Part shown: piece by piece, positions 24,606 through 36,580 of the stretch
Layout: each line of letters begins with the position of its first letter
Position numbering within the stretch: position 1 is the first letter of the stretch
Assembly (NCBI GenBank): GCA_003254905.1
Contig: QANU01015964.1
Location: 1,533,579 to 1,597,578, forward strand
Source of the DNA: Nissolia schottii
Taxonomy: Eukaryota > Streptophyta > Magnoliopsida > Fabales > Fabaceae
Direction: 5' to 3'
Length of the DNA stretch: 64,000 bases
Position numbers and translations under genes: made by a program
The notes under the pieces: generated by a model
The model's database searches: none
Told to the model about the DNA's origin: nothing
The model's input: the letters and a program-made list of their open reading frames with translations, nothing else

Positions 24606-27600
24606 ATGCCGCAACCCATTTTCAACCCTTTGCCAATTTTCCTGCTATCTTCTCTTCTACTGTGCTCATTTTGTTTATCTCAAAGGGTGTCTCTCGCGAG
24701 AGACTCACAAATCCTGCTTCATGTGAAGAACACCCAGCTTCGAGACGAAAACAACAGCCTCAAAAACTGGTCCCCAAACACTCCCCAAAATCCTTGTACC
24801 TGGGCAGCCATTACCTGCGACTCAAGGAACCAATTGGTTATCTCAATCGACCTCTCCGAAACCGGCGTCTCCGGCGGCTTCCCCTTCGATTTTTTCTGCA
24901 TTCAGACCCTCAAAAGCCTCAACCTCGCCTCCAATTTTCTGGGCAGCTCTATCTCCCTTGAGTCGCTGGCACTCTGTTCCAACCTCCGCCACTTGAACCT
25001 CTCCGACAATGAATTCGTCGGCGGCTTGCCAGAATTCCCGCCGGGGTTTTCCGAACTGATGGAACTCGACCTCTCGAAGAACAACTTCACCGGAGACATT
25101 CCGGCGAGTTTGGGCCGGTTCCCACGACTGAAGGTTCTCGTTTTGTTAGGTAACCTTCTCAGCGGAACCGATCCTACCTTTATAGGAAACCTGAACGAGT
25201 TAACTCAGTTGGAACTCGCTTACAACCCGTTAAAGGCAGCACCTTTACCTTCACAGATAGGAAACCTTTCAAAACTGGAAACTCTGTTTTTGGCACAAGT
25301 GAACCTCATAGGTGAAATACCATACTCCATTGGTAACCTCCAATCTCTCAAGAACTTGGATTTGTCTCAAAACTCTCTGTCAGGTAAGATCCCAAGCAGC
25401 ATTTCAAGCTTGAAGAATGTGGAAGAGATAGAGCTACACCAAAACCAGCTTTCTGGTGAAGTGCCGCAATGCATAGGAAACCTCACAAGTTTGGTTTTCT
25501 TGGATCTCTCTCAGAATGGTTTCACGGGAACACTGCCAGAAGCAGTGGCCGCATTGCATCTCTATTATCTTAACTTGAACGATAACCTCCTCCGTGGAGA
25601 AATCCCGACGAGTTTGGCTTCGAACCCGAATTTGCAGCAGCTGAAACTCTTCAACAACAGCTTCACCGGGAAAATTCCCGAAGAATTGGGAAGAAACTCT
25701 GGTTTAGTTGAATTCGATGTCTCAACCAATGACTTCACTGGGGAATTGCCAGAGCACCTTTGCGAGAGAAACAAGCTTCAACGGCTTGTCCCCTTTACGA
25801 ACCGGATTTCTGGAACGCTACCGGATCAATACAACGAGTGTGTTTTCCTTTAATACGTGAGGATCCAGAACAACCAACTCTCTGGCAATGTGCCACCAGA
25901 GTTTTGGAGCCTTCAGGGGCTACAGTTTCTCGAAATGGACAACAACAGGTTCGAAGGCTCTGTCTCTGCTTCAATCTCGGGCGCCAGGGGACTCACCGCG
26001 CTTCTTTTATCCGGTAGCCGGTTCTCCGGTCAGTTTCCATCGGGAATCTGCGTGCTTGATCAGCTTGTGAAGATTGACATCAGCAAGAACTGATTCTCCG
26101 GTGAAGTTCCCAGTTGCATAACCAATTTGAGGAAGTTGCAAAATCTCAGGATGCAGGACAACGCTTTCACCGACAAGATTCCCGGAAATGCGAGCTCGTG
26201 GACCGAGTTAACGGAGTTGAACTTGTCACACAACCGATTCTCCAGTTCGATCTTGCCGAAACTCGGCGATCTGCCGGAATTAACTTCCCTAGACCTCGCC
26301 GAGAATTCGCTAACTGGGAGATTCCGACGAAGCTAACAAACCTCAAGCTGAACTAGTTCAACCTCTCTGGCAACAGTCTGCAAGGGGAAGTGCCTTCGGG
26401 ATTCAACCGCCAAGTGTACTTGTCGGGTCTAGCGGGAAACCTGGGTCTCTGCAGCCCAACCATGAAGCCCCTGCCTCCTTGTTCAAAACACAGACCCTTC
26501 TCTTTCATCACCATTGTCGTTTTATCTTCTTACATTGTGCTTCTTCTAATGTCTCTATTTTGGTTCTTCAATAGCAACAAGTCGCTTCCTTTTTATGGCA
26601 ACAAGTCAAAGCGCCTCTTCAAGACCACAACTTTCCAAAGAATTGGTTTCAATGAAGAAGACATACTCCCATTTTTAACCGTTGAGAATGTAATTGGATA
26701 GGGTAGTTCGGGTCGGGTCTACTGGGTGAAGCTTCTCAAGACAGGGCTGGGGAGGATTAGGATTAGGAACAGGAACACAAAAGCAACAAGCGACTGAATC
26801 GATTTTCAGGTCTGAGATTGAGACTTAGGGTTCAATTCGGCATGCTAACATAGTGAAGCTATTATTCAGTTGCAGTGGTGATGAGTTCAGGGTATTGGTG
26901 TATGAGTACGTGGAGAATGGGAGCTTAGGTGATGTTTTGCATGGGGACAAGTGTTCGGAGTTGATGGATTGGTCCAAGAGGTTTGGAATTGCTGTGGGTG
27001 CGACTCAGGGTTTGGCTTACTTGCATCATGATTGCGTGCCTGCTATAATTCATAGGGACGTGAAGAGTAATAACATATTGGTTGATTGTGAGTTTAGGCC
27101 TCGTTTGGCTGATTTTGGGCTGGCTAAGACCTTGCAGTGTGAGGGAGATGGTGCTGGTGCCGGTGCTATATCCAGGGTTGCTGGTTCACATGGTTACATT
27201 GCTCCAGGTTAGTAGTTCTAAGCTCTGAGATTTAGATTTAAAAGAATAGCAATAAGATGAGATCATTCACTATTTGAAGCGTTGAAATTCATAGTAACGT
27301 TGAGAGATATTGAACTAAAGAGACCCGATAAATGAGATCATATAATTACTCAAAGCAAAGTAATGGTTGATATAGTATGTAGATTCCCCAAATTTTTGTT
27401 CATTTCTTAAGGAGAAGAATCTGTAACTCAAGATATTTGAGATGAGTGTCAATTTGAGTACAGGTCCAAAGTTTTAAGTAACTTTATGATGATTGTCTTC
27501 TTGTTTTTGGGAAAATTTGTTACTAATGTGTACCTAATTGATCAACTTGCAGAGTATGCTTATACGCTGAAGGTAACCGAGAAGAGTGATTTCTATAGCT

Positions 27601-27929
27601 TTGGCGTGGTTTTGATGGAACTGATCACCGGCAAGAGGCCAAATGACCCTTCCTTTGGTGAGAGCAAGGACATATTGAAGTGGGTCACTGAGACTGGTTT
27701 GTTATCATCTCCTGAAGGAGAAAGTGGCAATGTTGGAGGAGGGAATGACTGTATTTTGAATAAGATTGTAGACCCACGATTGAACACAGCCACTTGTGAT
27801 TATGAAGAGGTTGAGAAGGTTTTAAATGTGGCCCTACTTTGCACCTCAGCATTTCCCATTAATAGACCTTCAATGAGAAGGGTGGTTGAATTGCTCAAGC
27901 ACAATAAACTGGCTCTTCCCAAATCATGA
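24606..27929 (+). pseudogene. HSL2: HAESA-LIKE 2-type LRR receptor kinase, broken
   Basis: Two former exons, 24606-27207 and 27553-27929, with the subfamily XI intron in the APE codon. The N-terminus is well kept: signal peptide, LRR cap with CTWAAITCD, and about 20 repeats up to 25850. The gene is dead. There are in-frame stops at 25851 (after NECVFL), at about 26091 (after DISKN), at about 26353 (after KLN) and at about 26699 (in the glycine loop, after NVIG). A one-base loss occurs near 26315. The glycine-loop-to-alphaC part (26700-26850) is scrambled, so the VAVKK lysine is gone. The transmembrane segment (about 26505-26560), [14 protein letters not shown] and the whole last exon remain open. 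HSL2 relatives bind IDA peptides in organ shedding. This is a host gene decaying in place, since its intron is retained, not a retrocopy. Confidence 0.92.
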
Positions 27930-28739
27930 TGGTGGTGGATTGAAAATTTTGTATTGTAGTAGTGGTAGGAACCATATCAAAGCTATTGATGGCTTTGTAT
28001 GCAGGGAAACTTACATACAAGAAACTTTTGAACATATACTAATTTATTGTTAAGGACTTGAATTGCTAATTATGAGTGATTATTGTTACTTAATTGCATG
28101 TAAATTTCCCTTGTACTTATGATGCCTCTTAATTTATGTCTTGATTAAAAGCAGGAAGTATCTTAATTCTTAAATCGGATGAGTTTTTTATCTTCAAAAG
28201 TAAAAAAAGAAAAGAAAAAACAACTTAGGTAAAAGTATAGGTAAAAGTAAGGATGAATCTTTTTTCCTTTATCTTTTATGTTGCTTGGCTTTCAAGAAAA
28301 AATGAGATTCCACGATAAAAAAAGCTACAGTTGTTGAGACTTGAAGGCAAGTAGGTATTATTGGTGATGGTCCATCCACTGGGGATTTTACAAATGAGAC
28401 TGATGAATCATGCACCTTGTGAAGGATGATGTGGCATCCATCTGAAAAGCACTAGTACTAGCATGTGAAATGTAGATAGTACATCTCTTGTTGTTCATTA
28501 CACTATCTAGCCGCCCAATATAAAAAGAGACCGGACCAGTTAAAATTTAAATCCCCAGCGACCCACTATTTTGTCTTTTTTCATCTGAGACCCTCTTTCC
28601 CTCCTTCTGCATAAGAAACCTTGTGACCCAGACAGAGTAACCAGAGGTGTCTTAATAAACGCTAACCTCTTTCTCTGCTATTTTTTCTTCTTCTTCTCCC
28701 TTCGATTTCGTTCATCTTTGTCTCAATTCAACAGCGAAA
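27930..28739. promoter_or_regulatory. Flank with core promoter of the alpha-tubulin relic
   Basis: A TATAAAAA box at 28519-28526 lies about 220 bases upstream of the tubulin ATG at 28740. A CT-rich leader (TTCTTCTTCTTCTCCC, about 28687-28702) follows. This is a normal plant core promoter layout and suggests the exon was once the start of a real gene. Confidence 0.5.
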
Positions 28740-28832
28740 ATGAGAGAGTGCATTTTGATCCACATTGGTCAAGCCGGCATTCAGGTCAGAAATGCTTGTT
28801 GGGAGCTTTATTACCTCGAGCATGGCATTCAG
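28740..28832 (+). pseudogene. Alpha-tubulin first exon only (truncated gene)
   Basis: Encodes 31 residues, [20 protein letters not shown] and on to LEHGIQ, then an intact GTAAGT donor at 28833. This is the first exon of plant alpha-tubulin, and the exon border is the usual one. No other tubulin exon is present before the next gene at 30546. Compared with the near-invariant plant sequence (from memory) three positions differ: Ser6 to Leu, Gly17 to Arg and Cys25 to Tyr. That many changes in 31 residues is abnormal for a working alpha-tubulin. The remainder may have been lost to an insertion or deletion, or may be missing because of the N at 29245 and the gap at 30266-30379. Confidence 0.8.
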
Positions 28833-30262
28833 GTAAGTTCTATCGCCAAATCTCAACAGATCTGCTCTTTCCCTCCGCAACTTCACTAACATTTCTACAT
28901 TGCATTTCAATTTTGTGTCCTTTGGTTCTTGTAAAACCATAATATTAACATGTGTTAGGTTTTACTTTCACGGTATTGGGTGAATCTTCAAGATTGCAGT
29001 CAATTGTGTTTGTGTCTCTTCCATCTAGATCACTTAGATAAAATCTTGGACTCAGATTCAAGAGATCAAAACTGTATTCAAGAGATCAGAACTGTCTTTC
29101 ATTTGGTCGTGAATATAACTAGTTTCAGTGTAGAGTGTATTTTTTTTTTTTTCGTTCTTGAATAATGCATTTATCAATGTTGTCTCGCTAGATCTTAGAT
29201 CGATTTGGTTCAGGGTGATATATGTGAAGTTGAGTGTCTTGATTNATGGCGGATTGGTAAAGGGCACTAAATGGGATTCAGCAAATTGGTAAAGAGATAA
29301 CATACATAGCTTATAAATTGGATACAACTTTATAACAACACTCACAATGACTAAAGTTTCCAAAGTGTTGCATACAAACTTGAAGTAAATTAAGCAGAAA
29401 AAAATCCAATCTTTTACAAATCATCATGTCAATACCTCTTTTTATTTCAATTTTTTAATTTCCCTTCTATTTCTTTTATAAAAATTAGCATGCCGGTAAT
29501 TTTTCCTCATTTATTGATGATGTGCATCAACAATATTCACATCCACCATCAAATGTAACTGTTCAACAACAAATTCAACAATCCAAAATAAAACATGCAG
29601 CTGAAATTAAACATTGCATCATTTGATTTGTTGTCGTTCAACTATACTATGTAACTATATTAGATTAGTTTAGTTAAGTTAACATTTTGCATGAATTTTT
29701 GTTAACCTTAAAGTTAAAACTTTGTGATCACATGGATTATGCACACACAGGAAAATCTCTGACGCATCTCGACAAACAGATAAGGTTAGAAATGTTTTGC
29801 TTTATTCTAAATTTACCATTATACTTCACCAATGATTGTACGTGTTCATTTACAGTGACAAATTTAATAAAATGCTATTTATGTTTGTTTTTTCAACTCA
29901 GATCAGGCTTGCGACTATTAAAAGATTTAACCCAAGATTACTTTGTCAAGATGAAAATTGCAAGCCATTGTATACGCACCAACATCTCTATATGTTGTTG
30001 TTAGATATAACTATTATATATATTACTTATGTTTATTTACCTGGTATTGTACTAAGAAGTTTATATATAAATACGATAATATTTAAACTTCATTATGCAA
30101 TCTAATAGTCATTTTAATTCATGTTGTGATCTATTCATTATTGATAGTAAATTTTTTACAACATTATTAAAGTGAATTAAACTAAATAGTACAATAATCA
30201 GCATCCCTATATTTTACCAAGTTTTATATACTCGCCGCGCATCGCGCGGGTATAGATTCTAG
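28833..30262 (+). mobile_element. Helitron 3' terminus inside the tubulin-relic flank
   Basis: The right end is diagnostic. A GC-rich hairpin CCGCGC-ATC-GCGCGG at 30235-30249 is followed by nine AT-rich bases and CTAG (30259-30262), then a target T. That is the plant Helitron 3' end. I did not find the 5' TC end; it must lie between 28833 and about 30200, so the left coordinate is only an outer limit. No Rep or helicase frame is visible, so this is a non-autonomous copy. Confidence 0.7.
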
Positions 30263-30265
30263 TAA

Positions 30266-30379
30266 NNNNNNNNNNNNNNNNNNNNNNNNNNNNNNNNNNN
30301 NNNNNNNNNNNNNNNNNNNNNNNNNNNNNNNNNNNNNNNNNNNNNNNNNNNNNNNNNNNNNNNNNNNNNNNNNNNNNNN
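30266..30379. other. Assembly gap (114 N)
   Basis: A run of unknown bases placed directly after the Helitron end and before a poly-A tract. The true distance between the tubulin relic and the next gene is therefore unknown. Confidence 0.99.
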
Positions 30380-30545
30380 AAAAAAAAAAAAAAAGCGGTA
30401 GAAACTGGTTCGGGCAGTGAGGGCGGGATTGAGGAAAACACGCGATTCTTGATCGTATCGTCTCCTGTGCCATTTTTACAGCCTCCCTCACACCTAATGC
30501 GTGTGTCCCTCCCACTCCTCTTCTCTTCTCTTCTGTTGTAACCCT

Positions 30546-32699
30546 ATGGAAAAGAGAAACAGGCATCTCCTACTCGCTTCCGCTTGTGATCAACAATCTC
30601 AGACAATTCAACCGCAGGTACCGCACTCTCTTGTCTTATTCTTTATGAAAATGGAAAAAAAAAAAAAAAGTTTTCTTTTTTCTTGCAAAAAAAAAAACCT
30701 AGCTTTGTAAAGTTTTTATTTTTCCATTTTCACTGTCTCTTTCTTGTTCCTTCTGACTTAATTTTTTATGTTACCACCTCCACAGAATAAAAGTCAGTAC
30801 ATGGCTTTACCTACGACCATTATTTGACTTGCTGAATATTACGTATTTTAATTCGATATCAGAGAAACAAAAATTCATTTCACTACTTCGAATATCTTAT
30901 CTCGGAGGGTTCTGATCGTGTTTTATTTGGTATCATAGATTCAGAAAATCATAGAAGAAGCTTATGTATTGCAACTTGCATTGTAGTGTGTTAAAAAAAA
31001 AAAACCCTTTTTTCTTCAGTTTGCTAAGATGATTGTATGATTGATGATGATTAACAGAGAAAGCAAGAGAAAACACTACCAGAAATTGCGCCTAAACCAA
31101 ATCAGCAACAGCAGACCCCAATTGTGCAGTGGCCTTGCACTCCCCAAAGTGCTACAGAACAGTTCATGGCAGTGTCCATGGCCACCCAAGCAGCATCACC
31201 ACCTGGCCTCTTAAATCAGTGGCCATCACCACCCTTTTGGCACCCTCAATGGCCTGCTGGTGTTGTCCCATTTGTTACAGGACCAAATTCTTCTCCTATT
31301 GTACAAGGAGGAACCTCCTCAACAACACAGACCCAAATTCCCAATATGTGTTACCCTTTTGGATACACATTTCCTGGTAAAGTATTCAACTTTGGTCTTC
31401 ATATCACATGGTCATGGCTCATGCATTCTCCCACATGATCTTTAGTAGTACGGGAGTTGCAGTTCTTTTTCTAATTTCTGTTTTGGATTGTAATGAGTAT
31501 ATTTGAATTGAATAAACATGTTTTTGAACATGTCTCTTGGTGCAGTTTGGGGAAGTTTTTATATTATGCTATGGTTGAGATCTTGTTTACAGGTCCTTGT
31601 GATCCATCCTCTTGGTTGGGTCTGATGCAGCAATTACAACATCCCTATTTTTATCATTTTCCTGGGGCACTTGGCTTTTCTTCGGCAACTCCTCCAATGC
31701 TTGGCTGCTCGGCTTCTGGAGAGCAGTCTCCCCAAAGTGGAATCATCATACCGACTGCGAAACTTTCTCCAGAGCACCAGAAACTTTGGGAAGCTCAGGT
31801 GAGAATGTCTTTCTTTCCCCTGCTCTTGCCAATGCCTAAATTGTGCTTAATAATATGAACAATTTTTTTTTTTTTCCTCGTTGCAGTCAGAAGAGAATGC
31901 TCGGCTGCATAGTGTGATAAGTAAATTGCAAGCTGAACTTTCCGATTACAAGGATCGTCTCACAAAACTTGAAGAATCTTCATCACTCAAACGGAAAGTG
32001 AAAGCTCCCCCTAATGTAGTTACTGGGACAACCCCTTTAGGAACAGGACAGCCAAGAAAGAGAGGGAGGCCTAGGAAGACATTGGCTAATTCAGTGGATG
32101 CATTGCAAGCATTTCTTCCTCAAGCTCAAGTTGTAAAGCCTGCACCAAGTAAGCAGCATCCGTTTGACATTAAATCGCCCATCTTTGAGAAAGTTATCCT
32201 CAAAAAAGTGGACAGCAAAGAGATACCCAATTGCCCTCCTGCTACAGTGACACGGCAGCAAACAAATGAAAAGATCTTGAATGCCGTTACAGATGTGAGT
32301 GGCAACAACCTAATTAATCAAAGGAAATCATTGTTGTCAGGAGAAAGAGTTTATTTTGAAACGCTTCAAGATTTGAAAAACGCAACCTCTGGACTAGCAC
32401 ATGAAGTGACAATGACAGGCAGGAATATTTCAGCTAGACTAAATGGATACACTGGTAATGGGAATCATGGAGGTGCTTCTTGCATACCTTGTCAAAAATC
32501 TGCTAGGGAACTATTAGACGCGGCGCATAAAGGATTGTTCTGTAGTAGTTTTGTCCAACAAGAACAAGGAGAAAAGGTAGCAAGTGGTGAAAATGGTGCA
32601 AATGAAGAGGAATCTTCAGAGGACCTGGAAGATAATAATCTAGGATCAGGAGATGAAAATGAGGAAGAAATGGGAGATGGCACTAGCTCCTCTTTGTAA
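30546..32699 (+). CDS. AT-hook and coiled-coil protein, function unknown
   Basis: Four exons, 30546-30617, 31058-31376, 31593-31798 and 31887-32699, all GT-AG, giving 469 residues. Residues 25-190 are rich in Pro, Gln, Trp and Ser (QWPSPPFWHPQWPAGVVPF). A predicted coiled coil (about 200-232, SEENARLHSVISKLQAELSD) follows. Next is a canonical AT-hook PRKRGRPRK at 255-263, which binds the minor groove of AT-rich DNA. The C-terminus is very acidic (EEESSEDLEDNNLGSGDENE). The basic stretches suggest nuclear location. I do not recognise a named family. A bZIP-like reading was considered because of the coiled coil, but no bZIP basic region precedes it. The start is the first ATG after a CT-rich leader, and the reading phase is consistent across all exons. 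Confidence 0.85.
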
Positions 32700-33031
32700 G
32701 AAATTGGCGTTCCAAAAGATGTAGGTGGGTGCATGGCAACGCAACTATCCCAAAGGGTCTGTGTCCCCCTCTTAACAATTTGGTGACAGTATTTTATTTT
32801 TACTAGTCTTTTGCATCATCTCTTTCCCTGACTATAGAATTTACTGGATTTATGGGACCTCACTTAGTATATCTTGCTAGCTTGGTGAAGGGTTAACCCA
32901 GAATTTTGGTAGGGAGCAGTAAGTAGTAGATTTGCCTTAACATTTTGCCATTTTAATCAAGTCATTCAGTGCATTTTGAGACATCAATAGATGCTATGAC
33001 CAAAAAGAATAATGTGTTATTGTTTTTTATA

Positions 33032-33196
33032 GGATTTGGATTTCACTCTTTAGAGAGTAAAGTGATAGAGAGATTTCACCATTAAATCTAAAAGTAAGAA
33101 TGAGTCTCAGTGTCTCACTACTACTTTATGGATCTAATGGTGAGATCTCTCACTTTACCCTCTAAAGTGAGAGATTTCACTTTAGAGAATCTTTGC
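33032..33196. mobile_element. Foldback MITE, copy B
   Basis: The 5' arm TAGAGAGTAAAGTGATAGAG and onward is the reverse complement, with a few mismatches, of the 3' arm that ends CACTTTAGAGAATCTTTG. The whole unit can fold into one long hairpin of about 160 bases. Its 3' arm in reverse (AAAGATTCTCTAAAGTGAAA) matches the 5' arm of copy A at 10.6 kb, so both belong to one family. Confidence 0.7.
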
Positions 33197-35792
33197 CCGT
33201 ATTTTATAAATACTATTTAAGAAAGTAGTTTTGCGAATTAGCACATACATACATCTTAGTAAGGATGGGGGTTGCTAACCCGAGGGTGTGATTGAGCGGA
33301 AATGACTCATTTGCTCTTAATCAAATGTTAGGGGTTCTCTAGCTTTGGAAGTGGATCAGCTTCAAATCCTTTACGGGTGCCTATAAGCTAGCGAAATGAT
33401 TAGTCATCGGGTTTACACTGATGGATGTTCTGTTTGTGTAAAAAAAATATGGGAGCCACTCACACGAGATTTTTTTTGGGGTCATATCTTGAGCTCCTTG
33501 GGAGGCATTAAGTTTAACGCATAACACACAAGTATGTAGTTTAAAAAAGAGAAGCAAGTACAACTTAGATCTAGATCTTTATTTTTTTTTTTCTAACCAA
33601 AAAATGACCTTCAGCTTTTTGGGTAAAAAAAAAGGTATGTACAACATGGATCTAGGTCTTCATTTATTTGGGTCATGGATCTGAATCTTCTGAAATGTAG
33701 GCAAAACTGAGATTGAACTTTTAGTTGGTCTGGCCCTTCTTGATTTGGACCTACAACTGGTATATTGTCAATTTTATTTACAGGCCCAAACACATAAAAG
33801 GGAGTAAAACTAGTGTAAATTTCATATCCCTCTCTAACAAAGCAAGCAGGGTGCAGAGAGAGAGAAACGTAGTAAATCAAATTAATAAGATTTTGAAATA
33901 GAAAATAGATCTTTTCGTGTGAACATGGTAGATGATTTTGTCATGTGTATATTTTTATCGCAATTAAGATGCTTTAAAAAGATATAAAAATTAACAATAA
34001 AGATATTACACATGATAAAATTATGTTCAATTTTCATACGAAAAGTTTTACTCCCGTTTGCAATGTCATTTTCAGAAATATTAATTAAATACTACGTGAA
34101 AAAAAAATGCATACGTTGTAGTAGTGCATAACATCTGTGATCCGGACATTATTATTGTTATTTTTATTTATTAGGTGATCCGGACTTTATGGTGGGATAT
34201 AGTATAAGTATATTAATTTGAAACGTAAGACTTTGTGCTGCAGATTACAAAGCAATGACCAGGGAAGTGTGGGGGCTGGGGAACCCATGTCATTATCAAA
34301 AATAATTAAGCCAACATGGATTTTGTTTTGAATATCATCCATTTCAGTAAGGATGCATGAATACACTCCAATCCTAATTGGTCTAGCTATGGAAATTCAC
34401 AATAAGTCTATTTTATATCGATGGGGAGGGGAATCATTTATCATTTCATATCAAAAAGCCATGAATGGACATTATATTATATTATATGGGTAATAATCAC
34501 AGCTCTAATCTCACTGTTTCACCTAAAAGATTGAATGTGCTGGTTTCAGAATAGAGACCTAATGAATTATTATGAAAATAGGCTAGAGGGGAACCTTATT
34601 TACATTTCACAGTCCACAATCACAGACAAAAAGAAAAGGGAATCCAATTAGAACAACATAATAAAGTCCAGAAATGCCAATGGAAGATTGGCACGTGAGT
34701 AAGTGGCAATATGCCTAAACCAAAACAACCCCCCTCCCAAAAACATTTTTTGTGGGACAAGTTAACATTTGTAGCTCATTTAAAAATTTTAATCTCAGAA
34801 GTTGAACTCATTTAACTCGCGAGTTAAAGTAGAAGAGAGGCAAGATATGATAGGATGGTTGACATTGAATAAAAGTTTTTTTAAAATAAAAATAAATAAA
34901 TTAGCCAAATGTACGTAACTATAACCCATTAACCCTTTCTTACACTGGTACCATACTCGACAATAACTCAACTCAAGTCTCACAATTTCTTGTTTATTCC
35001 ATCTCCAACTTTTTAAGTAACCAAAAACATTCTCCGAAAAATATTAGATGTTCTATTTTTTGTATTTGGACATCAATATTACTTTCAAAACAAACAACAC
35101 AATTAGAAGACAAACACTTGTTTGACAAATATTTACAAATTGTTAATAAGACTAATATCTTGAAATAATACTTAAATCACTTACTTTAGCTTAAATATTT
35201 ATTATTATTATTACTTTATCAATTTGTTAGCCAAACCGCCAACCTAACATATATTTCGTCTAAAAAATTGACTCCCCTCAACCCTGGCTCGTTTAAATAT
35301 AGGTCGTTCATGGATTGACTCGGTTCTGCCCTCTTGTCATCCTTAATCCTATAGAGTAGAGATAGAAACGAGTAATGTTATTTGAACACATTTTTTTAGT
35401 GAATATTCAACATCCACGTTTACAAAAACATGTGTTAAGAGATATATAAAACTGTTCAATTGGCTCAACATAGTAGCTAAAATTTTAGGGAGTGGTAGTT
35501 TTAATATGACATGAGAGTTATTATGACTAAGAAATTTAGAGTTCAATATTTACTAATTTCCTTTATAAAAATTGTTTACGCTTTAAGTTAAAAAAGTTAT
35601 TATGTGAAAGAGTATGTTAAGAGATATATAAAATGATTCAATTACATCTATCCATCAACTTATACTTTTAGAAAAAATAATTATTAATATTATGAGATCT
35701 ACCATAACAAACAAAAGGTAAATATAGTAAACCTCATATTTTTTGTGAGTGTGGGTATTAAGTATTAAAAAAATAATATACAAATAACATTA

Positions 35793-35795
<3 letters not shown>

Positions 35796-35829
<34 letters not shown>
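35796..35829. repeat. (TA)n microsatellite
   Basis: Uninterrupted AT dinucleotide run of about 34 bases in intergenic DNA. Confidence 0.95.
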
Positions 35830-35833
<4 letters not shown>

Positions 35834-36301
35834 ACACACATTAGACTATTCTATTAAAATATTTGAGATCTTATAAGAGATCTCTTAATATCAGTTACTT
35901 TATAGTCTGTACTTAAGAGTGGTCAAGACTGTAATTATAAGAATTTAATAAGTCAAAAGAAAAATCAAGAGAATTTAATTGTTTATTTTCATTAAGAGAT
36001 ATCATTAAAGACTTAAAAAGATTAAGAGAGTATGTTGAACGGAAAACGATCATCCTTCCTTAACCAAATATCAAGGTTCAATATGAAAGGATTAAAAAAT
36101 TTACATTTTTTTGAACAATATTTTTAAATGAATAAGAGAGAATGTCAACTATTTACACTAATGTGATTGTGATTATAATTAATTACATTGTCTATATCTA
36201 AATTACGTTTTAGAAATATGTGTTTAGCATGCACATATAATGTAATGTAACTGAGAATTTATATTACTTTATTTGACATATAAAAGAAATTACATATATT
36301 A

Positions 36302-36335
<34 letters not shown>
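36302..36335. repeat. (ATT)n microsatellite
   Basis: About eleven ATT units, roughly 245 bases upstream of the SUKH-like gene start. Confidence 0.95.
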
Positions 36336-36338
<3 letters not shown>

Positions 36339-36580
36339 GCGCATCTAATTCCTATAAAAGGTGAGTAGATAAAAATTAAATTTAATATATGTATATGTGA
36401 GTCAAACTCTGTTTTCTCACTCTAAGTCTATCTCTATCTCGGAAGATGCTACTTATTCGCAGCATCCGAAACAGAACCCAGCGATGACTTAGTGCTACGT
36501 CCGTAACGTAACGCAACCACTGAGATATATCGATCTCTTCCTCCACCCTCGCCGTAATCACAACCACATCAATCAGAATA

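Larger units (their letters stand above)
32700..36580. other. Intergenic with one MITE and microsatellites
   Basis: 3' flank of the AT-hook gene, a foldback MITE at about 33032-33196, a TA repeat at 35796-35829 and an ATT repeat at 36302-36335. No gene is supported. The final 170 bases are the probable leader of the SUKH-like gene. Confidence 0.5.

Noticed and set aside
30546-32699. bZIP (GBF-type) transcription factor reading
   Set aside because: A coiled coil is present but there is no N-x7-R basic region before it; the basic motif is an AT-hook placed after the coil.
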